Assembly: GCA_002352485.1 (NCBI GenBank)
Contig: DEIM01000217.1
Span: 1-10,350, forward strand
DNA: 10,350 bases
Direction of reading: 5' to 3'
DNA from: Candidatus Dadabacteria bacterium UBA2774
GTDB lineage: Bacteria; Desulfobacterota_D; UBA1144; Nemesobacterales; UBA2774
A program made the translations under genes and the position numbers. The notes beneath the pieces were generated by a model that did no database searches, was not told the DNA's origin, and was given only the letters and a program-made list of their open reading frames with translations. Positions 1 through 7,404 of the stretch are shown here, piece by piece. Position 1 is the first letter of the stretch. Each line of letters starts with the position of its first letter.

Positions 1-645
1 TATTGCCTTGTGCGCCGTGCCCTCCGAGTCGAGCTTCAGGTGTCTTCCGAGATTAACGAGTGAAAATACCAGGTCGCCCCATTCTTTTTCCATGCCTACT
101 GTGTTTCTTGATTTTATCTCTTCTTCCAGCTCTGATAACTCCTCTTTTACTTTAGATAACACCTCACTTGCATTTGACCAGTCAAAACCGACCTGCGCCG
201 CTTTTTCCCCTACACGTTGCGCCCTGAGTAGCGACGGCATTGTTCGGGGAATGTGGAGAAGTCTCCTCTTCCGGGATTTTTCCTTTAACTTCTGTCTGTG
301 CCAGGTCTTTACGGCTTCCTCGGCATTAGCGGCTTTTTCATCACCGAACACATGGGGGTGACGTCTAACGAGTTTGATATGGAGTTTATCGATCACTTCT
401 TCTATATCGAATTCCCCACTTTCATCTGCAATCTGGGAGGCAAATAATATCTCGTAAAGAAGATCACCCAGCTCCTCTATAATTTCGTCCCTCTCTCCTG
501 ATTCGATTGCCTGCACGACCTCATAAGCCTCTTCAATTATATAGGGTCTTAGAGATTCAAGCGTCTGCTCTCTGTCCCACGGGCAGCCCTTGGGGCTTCT
601 CAAATATTTTGACAGTTCTACCAGATCCTGAAAAGTTTTTTTCAT
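1..645 (-). CDS. mazG: MazG-type nucleoside triphosphate pyrophosphohydrolase (3' end outside the window)
   Basis: Hydrolyses (d)NTPs to the monophosphate and pyrophosphate in the cytoplasm; in the family this cleans aberrant nucleotides and can lower (p)ppGpp. The 215 visible residues cover both MazG repeats. In the first, the CPWD motif (C21-D24) precedes the metal-binding EExxE (E38-E42) and ExxD (E58-D61). In the second, the same pattern recurs at E168-E172 and E188-D191. Between them lies a basic linker (around 121-128). E. coli MazG is 263 residues, so the last few dozen residues are probably missing beyond position 1. The start ATG at 645-643 is fixed by an in-frame TAA at 651-649; a GGG six bases upstream is a weak ribosome site. 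It follows the M24 peptidase gene on the same strand after 91 bases, and I see no convincing promoter in that gap, so co-transcription is likely. Family assignment is firm. Confidence 0.93.
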   Translation of the reverse strand, partial: MKKTFQDLVELSKYLRSPKGCPWDREQTLESLRPYIIEEAYEVVQAIESGERDEIIEELGDLLYEILFASQIADESGEFDIEEVIDKLHIKLVRRHPHVFGDEKAANAEEAVKTWHRQKLKEKSRKRRLLHIPRTMPSLLRAQRVGEKAAQVGFDWSNASEVLSKVKEELSELEEEIKSRNTVGMEKEWGDLVFSLVNLGRHLKLDSEGTAHKAI

Positions 646-736
646 TTTTTACCCTTTTATTCCTAATTATTCAATGATAAACATGAATGAAACCCGTGCC
701 GGAATCCGAGATACGTTATGGTTAATGCGGCCTATA

Positions 737-1870
737 TTAAACTTTGACCCTGAATCTCTTGGGATACTTAGTAAGGTTGGTACATCCGCTCTTCTCTACA
801 ACTACAACGTCCTCAATTCTGACCCCGCCAAGCTTTTTATAATAAAGCCCTGGCTCAATAGTTACCACGTTTCCGGTTTTGAGCACTTCGTTCCCGAATC
901 CGATCCTCGGGGGCTCGTGAATCTCAAGGCCGAGCCCGTGGCCGGTAGAGTGAATAAACCCTTCAGCCCTGCCTCCGTTCACGCCTGTCGGAAAACCCTC
1001 TTTTGTAAAATAATCCGCCACTGCGCCGTGTATATCGCGCACCTTAGCTCCGTCTTTCACCAGGCTTAAGGCTATCTTCTGCCCCTTAAGCACCGTGTTG
1101 TACATATGTATCAGTTCCACTGAGGGCTCGCCCCTGATCACAGTTCTGGTCATATCACCAAAATATCCGCTTTCCTGTGAGCGTGGGAAGATGTCTATAA
1201 TGACGGGCTTATCTGAAAATAGCGGGCCGTCCCCCGTATGATGAGGCAGTGAAGACTGCGCGCCGCTTGCCACTATTGTATGGGACGCGGTATATCCGAG
1301 CCTTGAAAGCTCGGCGTTTATCTCACCTTTTACTTTTTCTGAAGTAAGTACCTGGCCTTCCAAATAGAGCTTATTTTTCCGAATCTCAGAAGAGGCGATC
1401 ATCCTTATTGCAAGATCCATAGCCCTAGCAGTTTTCCTCACAGCGTCTCTTAACGCAGCAATCTCTTCTGGCTTTTTAATGAGTCTTTCCTCAAAAAAAG
1501 GCTCTTGTTTACTTGAAACTATGTTATATCCCCTTTTCCTAAGCTCGTCTGCGTATTTGACCTGAAAATTGCCGGGCACTGTCGCTTTTTTGATCTTCTG
1601 CTCTTTAAGTAAAAGATCAGCTATATCCACAAGACCTATACTCTTTCTTTTTTTTGAGACTAATTTTTTTTGATATTCCGATAAAGATAGAACCTTATCG
1701 ACCGTAGCTTCTTCCTTGCCGCGATCGATCTCTAGATCGCTCAGCACAAGAATCTTTTCTCCCCTGTGCTCAAGATAAATAACTGGGTCGGGAACAAAAA
1801 ATCCGGTCCTGTAGAAGAGGTCTGAATTATTCTCACTAGTATCTATTATAAGAAAAGTGCCCATATTCAT
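737..1870 (-). CDS. M24-family metallopeptidase (Xaa-Pro aminopeptidase/prolidase-like)
   Basis: Predicted cytoplasmic dinuclear-metal peptidase that removes N-terminal residues, typically before proline. With the preferred start it has 377 residues: a creatinase-type N domain (about 1-140) and a pita-bread catalytic domain (about 145-377). The five expected metal ligands are visible: D226 (in VIIDIFP), D239 (in GDMTRTV), H311 (in HSTGHGLG), E339 (in TIEPGLYY) and E353 (in VRIEDVVVV). A conserved His pair (PHHTGDG) sits near 210. The reading frame stays open to an ATG at 1933, but the 21 extra residues are hydrophobic and unlike the family, and they overlap a promoter-like sequence. I therefore chose the ATG at 1870-1868; another ATG two codons later (1864) is also possible. 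Neither has a Shine-Dalgarno sequence. Substrate specificity cannot be told from sequence, so no symbol is given. It is divergent from the 2066 gene and upstream of mazG. Confidence 0.9.
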   Translation of the reverse strand: MNMGTFLIIDTSENNSDLFYRTGFFVPDPVIYLEHRGEKILVLSDLEIDRGKEEATVDKVLSLSEYQKKLVSKKRKSIGLVDIADLLLKEQKIKKATVPGNFQVKYADELRKRGYNIVSSKQEPFFEERLIKKPEEIAALRDAVRKTARAMDLAIRMIASSEIRKNKLYLEGQVLTSEKVKGEINAELSRLGYTASHTIVASGAQSSLPHHTGDGPLFSDKPVIIDIFPRSQESGYFGDMTRTVIRGEPSVELIHMYNTVLKGQKIALSLVKDGAKVRDIHGAVADYFTKEGFPTGVNGGRAEGFIHSTGHGLGLEIHEPPRIGFGNEVLKTGNVVTIEPGLYYKKLGGVRIEDVVVVEKSGCTNLTKYPKRFRVKV

Positions 1871-1879
1871 TGAAAAAAG

Positions 1880-1909
1880 ACTATACCCTACGACGAAATA
1901 CAATATCAA
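1880..1909 (-). promoter_or_regulatory. Candidate sigma70 promoter for the M24 peptidase gene, giving a near-leaderless mRNA
   Basis: On the minus strand TTGATA (1909-1904, 5/6 to the -35 consensus) and TATAGT (1885-1880, 5/6 to the -10 consensus) are separated by 18 bases. Only nine bases lie between the -10 box and the ATG at 1870, so transcription would begin within a few bases of the start codon. This agrees with the absence of a Shine-Dalgarno sequence. It also argues against the longer reading frame starting at 1933, whose first codons would lie upstream of transcription. Inferred from sequence match and position only. Confidence 0.55.
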
Positions 1910-1991
1910 GTAGGGAGCATATTTACAGAGCATGGAAGCTTAGGCAATATAAGGGCTTTAAAATGAAATTCCGGACCCTATGCCGCAATAT

Positions 1992-2021
1992 TTTCATATT
2001 CAAACCCGAGCGTGTTATAAT
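1992..2021 (+). promoter_or_regulatory. Candidate extended -10 promoter for the 2066-3367 operon
   Basis: A perfect TATAAT at 2016-2021 is preceded by TG plus one base (2013-2015), the extended -10 form. A weak -35 (TTCATA at 1993-1998, 4/6) sits 17 bases upstream, which is typical when an extended -10 compensates. Transcription would start near 2028, leaving a leader of about 38 bases before the ATG at 2066. The region between the two divergent genes has no coding potential that I can support. Confidence 0.6.
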
Positions 2022-2065
2022 AGGGTGTCTCAATCTGATCTTAATCTAAATACTACGGTGATAAT

Positions 2066-2524
2066 ATGAATATGCTCAGAATTGCCCGGAAATCTCTATT
2101 TACTCTAATTATAAGTCTTCTATGCGTAGGAACATTAAACATCGCAGCGGCACAGGACTCAGGTGAGGTAAAAAATGTATCTGTAGATCAAATATGCGGG
2201 CTGTACCTGGACGAGCCTATGTCAGCTGACAGCCTGTACCAGGGCAAAACACTAAAGACCACAATTGAAGTATCGCATGTGAGAAAAGTACACTCACTTT
2301 GCCATGACGCCCCGCAGGGAACGTTCACTATGGATGCGGTAATGAAAAACGGTACGATAGTTCAGTGTTTTTGTAACGCTCCGATATACAACAGCGTCCT
2401 CCACAATACTCCAAAGGGAAGTCACCTGACGATTCAAGGCGCGTACAAATCCCTTACAGCCTCTTTTTTTGAAGGCGAAAGCAAACAGTGTACGCTTACT
2501 CTAATGAACTGTAGTTTTAAGTAA
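2066..2524 (+). CDS. Exported protein with a probable tRNA_anti-like OB-fold, function unknown
   Basis: A 152-residue protein with a clear Sec signal peptide: basic residues R5, R8 and K9, a hydrophobic core at 11-24, and an AAA box ending at A29 as the likely signal peptidase I site. C20 lies within the hydrophobic core without a proper lipobox, so a lipoprotein is unlikely. The mature part has six cysteines (44, 79, 101, 103, 142, 149), an even number that would suit disulfides in the periplasm. The run of residues 46-75 (acidic, then SADSLYQGKTLK and beta-rich sequence) and the later GSHLTIQGAY strand resemble the tRNA_anti-like putative OB-fold family, whose biological role is unknown. 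That match is by eye. A GGTG at 2057-2060 lies five bases before the ATG; an ATG two codons on (2072) is an alternative start. The stop is two bases from the next gene, implying translational coupling. Confidence 0.8.
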   Translation: MNMLRIARKSLFTLIISLLCVGTLNIAAAQDSGEVKNVSVDQICGLYLDEPMSADSLYQGKTLKTTIEVSHVRKVHSLCHDAPQGTFTMDAVMKNGTIVQCFCNAPIYNSVLHNTPKGSHLTIQGAYKSLTASFFEGESKQCTLTLMNCSFK

Positions 2525-2526
2525 AA

Positions 2527-3015
2527 ATGCTTACAACTCTAAAATTCCTGCTGACACTATCTATATCATTTTGGATAGGAGCCATTTTTTTCTTCTCATT
2601 TTTCGCCGCTCCTAGTATTTTTAAAATACTCCCGAGAGAGACAGCAGGAAATGTAGTGTCGGATATATTCCCCAAGTACTATCTGGTAGCGTACGTGTGC
2701 GGCTTAGTGGCTGTCATTTCGTCCTTAATTCTTCTCTTCATCGGAAATTACAAAATTACTGGGATACATGGAATAAGAACACTCGGGATCCTTATTATGC
2801 TTGGCTTTGCCCTGTACGCAGGTCAAGTGATAAGACCACAGGCTCATGCGGTGAGGACGGAAATGAGAAGTGTAGGCGAGAGCTCTCCCAAGTATCCTGA
2901 AATACGAAAGAACTTTAGCCGTCTTCATATGAAATCAGCAATAATCAACCTGGTTATCTTTATAATGGGAATTGCCATAGTCTTCATTAACACATATACT
3001 TATAGGGACTCATAA
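2527..3015 (+). CDS. DUF4149/TMEM205-like integral membrane protein
   Basis: A 162-residue inner-membrane protein with four predicted membrane segments at about 6-28, 51-73, 84-103 and 136-156. The N-terminal pattern, with a tryptophan-glycine in the first segment (FWIGAIFFFSFFAAP) followed by a short helix and a PKYY motif at 50-52 before segment two, is characteristic of DUF4149. The loop between segments three and four (about 104-135) is polar, and its pattern of a long charged helix then a histidine (RLHMKS) also fits the family. Function is not established; eukaryotic TMEM205 has been linked to drug resistance, which says little here. The ATG lies two bases after the preceding stop, with no separate ribosome site, so translation is probably coupled. 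erpA follows after 28 bases. Confidence 0.82.
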   Translation: MLTTLKFLLTLSISFWIGAIFFFSFFAAPSIFKILPRETAGNVVSDIFPKYYLVAYVCGLVAVISSLILLFIGNYKITGIHGIRTLGILIMLGFALYAGQVIRPQAHAVRTEMRSVGESSPKYPEIRKNFSRLHMKSAIINLVIFIMGIAIVFINTYTYRDS

Positions 3016-3043
3016 TTAATTAAAGTGCGGAGGTAGTTATCAT

Positions 3044-3367
3044 ATGTTTAACGTAACTACAAAAGCGGCAGAAGAGATTAAAAAACTATTGTCCGAAGAA
3101 GATTTACCCGGCGCGTTTCTTCGCGTGAGGGTCATTCCGGGCGGATGCTCTGGATTTGAGTATGAGATGGGATTTGACGATGAGGCCGAAGATACGGATC
3201 AGCTTATCGAGCATGAAGGAGTAAAAGTAGCCATCGACGAGCTTAGTTTTCCATATCTAGACGGAGCTGTGCTTGATTTTCAGGACGGCCTTAACGGACA
3301 GGGATTCGCAATTAATAATCCAAACGCTTCTGGTTCCTGCGGCTGTGGAAAATCATTCACAGCATAA
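3044..3367 (+). CDS. erpA: ErpA/IscA A-type iron-sulfur cluster carrier
   Basis: A small cytoplasmic carrier that receives an Fe-S cluster from the assembly scaffold and passes it to target enzymes. The 107 residues span the full HesB/IscA fold. The three cluster-binding cysteines are present: C35 in GGCSGF, and C99 and C101 in the C-terminal CGCG. The ending NPNAsgsCGCGKSF is closer to ErpA than to IscA or SufA, which supports the symbol, though A-type carriers are hard to separate by eye. A strong ribosome site GGAGG (3029-3033) lies ten bases before the ATG. No iscS, iscU or suf genes are nearby, so it is a stand-alone carrier, last in a three-gene unit that closes with a clear terminator at 3391. 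Confidence 0.9.
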   Translation: MFNVTTKAAEEIKKLLSEEDLPGAFLRVRVIPGGCSGFEYEMGFDDEAEDTDQLIEHEGVKVAIDELSFPYLDGAVLDFQDGLNGQGFAINNPNASGSCGCGKSFTA

Positions 3368-3390
3368 TAATATAAAAAAAGACTCTATTG

Positions 3391-3428
3391 GGCCGGTTAA
3401 AGTGAACTCTTTATCCGGCCTTTTATTA
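3391..3428 (+). terminator. Rho-independent terminator after erpA
   Basis: Stem GGCCGG plus TAAAG (3391-3402) pairs with CTTTA plus CCGGCC (3409-3420) around a six-base loop, with one T-T mismatch, giving 11 pairs. It is followed at once by a T-rich tail (TTTTATTATT). The oriented T-tract and the position 23 bases after the erpA stop make this a convincing end for the 2066-3367 operon. Confidence 0.9.
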
Positions 3429-3435
3429 TTTAAAC

Positions 3436-3465
3436 TTACCAAACAGAACCCTTTCAGGTTATAAT
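3436..3465 (+). promoter_or_regulatory. Candidate promoter for the fused carboxyltransferase gene
   Basis: A perfect TATAAT at 3460-3465 has TTACCA (4/6 to -35) 18 bases upstream at 3436-3441. It lies directly after the erpA terminator, where a new promoter is expected. It would give a leader of roughly 100 bases before the ATG at 3570. AT-rich context raises the chance of a random match. Confidence 0.4.
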
Positions 3466-3569
3466 AATCCGAAATCAGACAAGTCAAAAAGAAATAGACT
3501 CAAAACTGATTCATACGATCTGAGCAGACAAACAAGCAAAAGTATCGACTTTATTATCAGGAGAGATAA

Positions 3570-5384
3570 ATGAGCCGGCCTTCAAAGCTGACACTAATAC
3601 ACGACCAAGCAAGATCATACGAAAAGATAAAATCAAAACACATTATAGATGCCCTATACACAGATTTTATACCCTATGACGAGCTTCCGGATTTTCCGCT
3701 CAATATTAAAGCCCCTTCCGGAAAAACAATCGAGCTTGCCGATGACCCTGCTGTAATTATAGGCACGGCAACGTTAAAAAAGACAAATAAGACAGTGGCA
3801 ATAATTGCCCAGCAAATGCCTGCAAGCGACGCTGACCGCATAGGACTCAACTTCGGTCTGGTAAAGGCAGATGGATACGCACTCGCATATAATATGATGG
3901 GATATGCAGAGGAGCACGACTTAATGCTTCACTGCTACGTGGATACTATCGGCGGTGACCCGTTCGAATACTCCGCCGGAAAGCTTCAGTCCTGGCAGAT
4001 TTCAAATTGCCAGGCAAAGATGATTTCTCTAAAAACAAAATCAATATCCATAGTGCTTGGCAGCGGTGGCAGCGGTGGTGCAATTGCGTTTCAGCTTGCA
4101 CATAAAAGGTTTATGCTCTCCCGCGCCGAATACTCTGTAATTACAGCCGAAGGGTGCTCTGCGATACTGTTTAGAAGTGCCGATAAGGTAGAGGAAGCTC
4201 TCGAAGTGCTTCAGCCCACTGCAGACTACATGAAAAAATACGGCATTGTGGACAATATTATAAAGGAGCCCGCAATAAGCAGCTCTGACTACGAAAGGAA
4301 AATTCTGGACAACATAGAAAAAGCGCTCTTTTCAGCTACAGAAGAGTTGGAGCGCTCAGACATGAACTATCTTAAATCCAATCTGGTACAAAAGATACAG
4401 GAATGCGGACAGATCGAAAAAGGTGAGCACAGATACCATGCAATTGCAAAAAAAATAAGGAGCTGGCTCCCAAACTATGGTTTCGGAAAAGACCCAACTG
4501 CCGAAGTATCCCAAATGCAGATAGCACTATACGGCGCCGAGCCACATTTTTGTAACGATGAAAAGGACGCTGAGGGCAAGGTTGTAAGAGCCGGCTGCCG
4601 CATGCATTATGCAAGAGAGGAATTTCAAAAGAACTTTTATTCATGCCCCTACTGCGAAAAGCCAAACCCCATAGGCTCGGATGATTATCTGGATCTGCTT
4701 CTGGATACAGACTCATTCCACGAGCTTCATTCAAACTTAAGTACAGATAACATTGATTCCAGATTCAATTTCTACGATTACAGCGAAAGCCGAAAGAAAA
4801 TGTCGGGTCGGATAGACTCTAAGGACTCTCTGGTCGTAGGTTACGGGACGATGTTCGATTTACCTGTGGCTGTTGCGGTAAGCGAGTTCAGATTCATGGG
4901 TGGCTCCATGGGCGCCGTATTCGGGGAAAAACTTAAGCTCCTTGTCAATTACGCTATTAGTAAGAACCTGCCTCTCATTGTTGTAACAGCTTCAGGAGGC
5001 GCCCGGATGCAGGAAGGCACTGTAGCCCTTTATCAGATGGCTAAAACCATCTCCGCTATCCTCAATTTAAAAGAAGCGGGCCTGCCGTACATATCGCTCC
5101 TAGGACACCCGACTACGGGAGGGGCGCTTGCGAGTTATGCGGTGCAGGGAGATTTTATCATAGCCGAAAGAAAAGCTAATATAGCATTTGCCGGTGACCG
5201 CGTCGTTAAATTAACAAGCGGGGGAAGGGGGGTGGACCCTGAGACCATGACCTCAGAATTCTACACGAAGAACGGTGGTATACACCTCGTGACAGAGAGA
5301 AGCCAGTTAAAATCCTCAATTGCGGGAGTGCTCAGGCTCACGGCCTGGTTTAAATCTCTTGAAACGTCTGAAGGCGCAGAGTAG
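3570..5384 (+). CDS. accA/accD: Fused acetyl-CoA carboxylase carboxyltransferase, alpha (AccA) half then beta (AccD) half
   Basis: Predicted to transfer carboxyl from carboxybiotin to acetyl-CoA (or another acyl-CoA), giving malonyl-CoA for fatty-acid synthesis. In most bacteria AccA and AccD are separate; here one 604-residue chain holds both. Residues about 15-260 are AccA-like: LNFGLVKADGYA (93-104), a DTIGGDP segment (125-131) where AccA has DTPGAYPG, the oxyanion loop GSGGSGGA (164-171), and EGCSAILFRSADK (194-206). Residues about 325-595 are AccD-like: a zinc ribbon with C343, C359 and C362, then FMGGSMG (442-448), SGGARMQEG (475-483) and FAGDRVV (540-546). The usual first zinc cysteine is not at position 340 (Arg); C328 is the nearest substitute. 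AGGAG at 3559-3563 lies six bases before the ATG. No biotin carboxylase or biotin carrier gene is nearby. Carboxyltransferase assignment is firm; acetyl-CoA as the substrate is inferred. Confidence 0.88.
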   Translation: MSRPSKLTLIHDQARSYEKIKSKHIIDALYTDFIPYDELPDFPLNIKAPSGKTIELADDPAVIIGTATLKKTNKTVAIIAQQMPASDADRIGLNFGLVKADGYALAYNMMGYAEEHDLMLHCYVDTIGGDPFEYSAGKLQSWQISNCQAKMISLKTKSISIVLGSGGSGGAIAFQLAHKRFMLSRAEYSVITAEGCSAILFRSADKVEEALEVLQPTADYMKKYGIVDNIIKEPAISSSDYERKILDNIEKALFSATEELERSDMNYLKSNLVQKIQECGQIEKGEHRYHAIAKKIRSWLPNYGFGKDPTAEVSQMQIALYGAEPHFCNDEKDAEGKVVRAGCRMHYAREEFQKNFYSCPYCEKPNPIGSDDYLDLLLDTDSFHELHSNLSTDNIDSRFNFYDYSESRKKMSGRIDSKDSLVVGYGTMFDLPVAVAVSEFRFMGGSMGAVFGEKLKLLVNYAISKNLPLIVVTASGGARMQEGTVALYQMAKTISAILNLKEAGLPYISLLGHPTTGGALASYAVQGDFIIAERKANIAFAGDRVVKLTSGGRGVDPETMTSEFYTKNGGIHLVTERSQLKSSIAGVLRLTAWFKSLETSEGAE

Positions 5385-5409
5385 CCTCTACACCTATACA
5401 TATTAATAC

Positions 5410-5451
5410 GGTCTTGTGTGCGCAATAACGAGTCTCTAGTACCACGAGACC
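5410..5451 (+). repeat. Inverted repeat in the leader of the FAD oxidoreductase gene
   Basis: GGTCTTGTG (5410-5418) can pair with CACGAGACC (5443-5451) over nine positions, one of them a G-U pair in RNA, with a 24-base loop. A shorter alternative uses the same right arm: GTCTC (5432-5436) with GAGAC (5446-5450). No T-tract follows, so it is not a standard terminator. It lies in the 102-base gap between the carboxyltransferase and the next gene and may be a weak regulatory hairpin or chance. Confidence 0.35.
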
Positions 5452-5486
5452 AGAATAGAACCGTAAAATAAGCAGGATTAATAGTT

Positions 5487-7382
5487 ATGGAATCAGAATC
5501 CACATCCCAAAACAATAATCCCAGTAGTAATAACTCAGGCAAAAAGGTTGTAATTATCGGTGCCGGTCCCGCCGGGCTTACGGCGGCTTACGAGCTTTCG
5601 AAGGAAGGGCTAAGATCAGTAGTGCTCGAGAAGGACAGCATAGTAGGCGGAATTTCAAGAACGGTCAACTACAAAGGTTATCGATTCGATATAGGCGGCC
5701 ACAGATTTTTCACAAAAGTACGGGTCGTTGAAGATATGTGGGAAGAGGTAATGGGGGATGACTTTTTAGAGCGAAAACGCCTATCCAGAATATACTATAA
5801 AAACACCTTTTTTTACTACCCCTTTCGTTTACCCAACGCACTATGGGGCTTAGGGATTGGAAACAGCATTATGATTTTACTGAGCTATATAAAATCACAG
5901 TTGTTTCCGCTTAAACCTGAAGATACTTTCGACAAATGGGTTTCCAACCGCTTCGGAAATAGACTCTATGAGCTCTTTTTCAAAACATACACTGAGAAGG
6001 TCTGGGGTATACCGTGCGAGGAGATCAGCGCCGAATGGGCTGCACAGAGGATTAAGGGGTTATCTCTTCTTGAAGCGCTTAAAAACGCCCTTATACAAGA
6101 TCGGCCCTCAAATAAGGAAGGAGTAATAAAAACCCTGATCGACAGCTTCCATTACCCGAAAATGGGCCCGGGTATGATGTGGGAAAAGGTATCGGACACA
6201 GTAAGCAGTGAAAATAGCGAAGTTATATTAAATGCTGATGTAGAGATTATACGCACAGGCTCAGGCAAAGTGGATAAAATCGGCGTCAATGTTAATGGGA
6301 AAATACAGGAGATAGAGGGAAGCGAATTCATTAGCAGTATGCCTATAAGGGAGCTTATTCAGAAATTTGAGCCAAAACCGCCAGAAGAAGTCTGTTATGC
6401 CGCTGACATGCTAAAGTACAGAGATTTCCTTACAGTCTCTCTTATCATAAATAGAAAGGACGTATTTCCCGATAATTGGATATATATTCACGACCCGCGC
6501 GTTAAAATGGGCAGGATCCAGAATTTTAAAAACTGGAGCCCCGACATGGTACCCGATCAGGAAAAGACGTGTCTTGGACTTGAGTACTTCTGTTTTGAGG
6601 GTGACGGCCTCTGGACTATGAGCGACAGGGACCTGATCGAATTGGCGAAGAAAGAGATTGAGATCATGGGATTAGCTAAAACAGATGAAATAGATGACGG
6701 CTCCGTAGTCAGAATGCCAAAGGCTTATCCAGTATATGATTCGACATACCTTGAGGCCATTAGAATTATTAGAGAATATCTCGCACAATTTCCGAATTTA
6801 CAGCTTGTAGGAAGAAACGGTATGCACAAATATAACAATCAGGATCACTCGATGCTTACCGCTATGCTTGCTGTAAAAAATATACTTGGCGGGAACTACG
6901 ATCTATGGAAGGTAAATGCGGACCAGGAATATCATGAGGAGCTTCGAAAAGATACATACATAGAGCCAAAAGAATTCAAAGAGCTTTCGGAGACTCAGCC
7001 ACAGGTTCCCATAGCAGTAGCTCGGGGCACAAACGGAGTCGAGCAAACAATCATACGCGTATTCGCAAGTATCGACAAATTAGCCTTGGCCTTATCTGTA
7101 GGAGCGGTTTCGGGCGGAGCTATATTTATTGCAACAATGCTACTAATATTAAAAGGCGGCTCAGTTGTGGGTCCCAACTTAAGCTTGCTAAATCAATATT
7201 TCATTGGTTATAGTGTGAGCGTTGAAGGAGCTTTCATTGGTTTGGGGTACTCATTTTTATGGGGATTTATTTTCGGGTGGCTGTTCGCATATCTCAGAAA
7301 CCTCTTTACGGGTTTCTACGTATACAGGGTAAAGAAGAGCGCGGAGCTCTCGTCTTTCAGGGATTTTATTGATTATATTTAG
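5487..7382 (+). CDS. UDP-galactopyranose-mutase-like FAD-dependent oxidoreductase with C-terminal membrane tail
   Basis: A 631-residue flavoprotein. After a Ser/Asn-rich leader (1-18), a Rossmann FAD fold begins with GAGPAG (25-30), followed by the acidic end of strand two (EKD, 48-50), GGISRT (54-59) and DIGGHRFF (68-75). A GR...HKYNNQD motif (442-453) resembles the C-terminal FAD/substrate motif of UDP-galactopyranose mutase. The region EKVWGIPCEEISAEWA (170-185) is typical of amine-oxidase-like oxidoreductases in cell-surface glycan gene sets. Beyond residue 525 comes an added tail with two membrane segments (about 531-556 and 578-604) that would anchor the enzyme to the inner membrane. 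This tail is closely matched by the next gene. AGGA at 5474-5477 lies nine bases before the ATG. The neighbouring glycosyltransferase and ABC exporter suggest action on a sugar- or isoprenoid-linked intermediate; the exact reaction is unknown. Confidence 0.85.
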   Translation: MESESTSQNNNPSSNNSGKKVVIIGAGPAGLTAAYELSKEGLRSVVLEKDSIVGGISRTVNYKGYRFDIGGHRFFTKVRVVEDMWEEVMGDDFLERKRLSRIYYKNTFFYYPFRLPNALWGLGIGNSIMILLSYIKSQLFPLKPEDTFDKWVSNRFGNRLYELFFKTYTEKVWGIPCEEISAEWAAQRIKGLSLLEALKNALIQDRPSNKEGVIKTLIDSFHYPKMGPGMMWEKVSDTVSSENSEVILNADVEIIRTGSGKVDKIGVNVNGKIQEIEGSEFISSMPIRELIQKFEPKPPEEVCYAADMLKYRDFLTVSLIINRKDVFPDNWIYIHDPRVKMGRIQNFKNWSPDMVPDQEKTCLGLEYFCFEGDGLWTMSDRDLIELAKKEIEIMGLAKTDEIDDGSVVRMPKAYPVYDSTYLEAIRIIREYLAQFPNLQLVGRNGMHKYNNQDHSMLTAMLAVKNILGGNYDLWKVNADQEYHEELRKDTYIEPKEFKELSETQPQVPIAVARGTNGVEQTIIRVFASIDKLALALSVGAVSGGAIFIATMLLILKGGSVVGPNLSLLNQYFIGYSVSVEGAFIGLGYSFLWGFIFGWLFAYLRNLFTGFYVYRVKKSAELSSFRDFIDYI

Positions 7383-7404
7383 AAAGTACACAAGTGACTG
7401 ACAG

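Noticed and set aside
8..361. 117-codon plus-strand open frame at the left edge
   Set aside because: It lies opposite mazG, whose motifs are complete on the minus strand; the plus-strand product is low-complexity Ser/Phe-rich.
674..1069. 131-codon plus-strand open frame antisense to the M24 peptidase gene
   Set aside because: The opposite strand encodes all the conserved M24 metal ligands; the plus-strand translation has no recognisable domain and no ribosome site.
4372..4734. 120-codon minus-strand open frame inside the carboxyltransferase gene
   Set aside because: Covered by the conserved AccD zinc-ribbon region on the plus strand; no independent start signal or domain.
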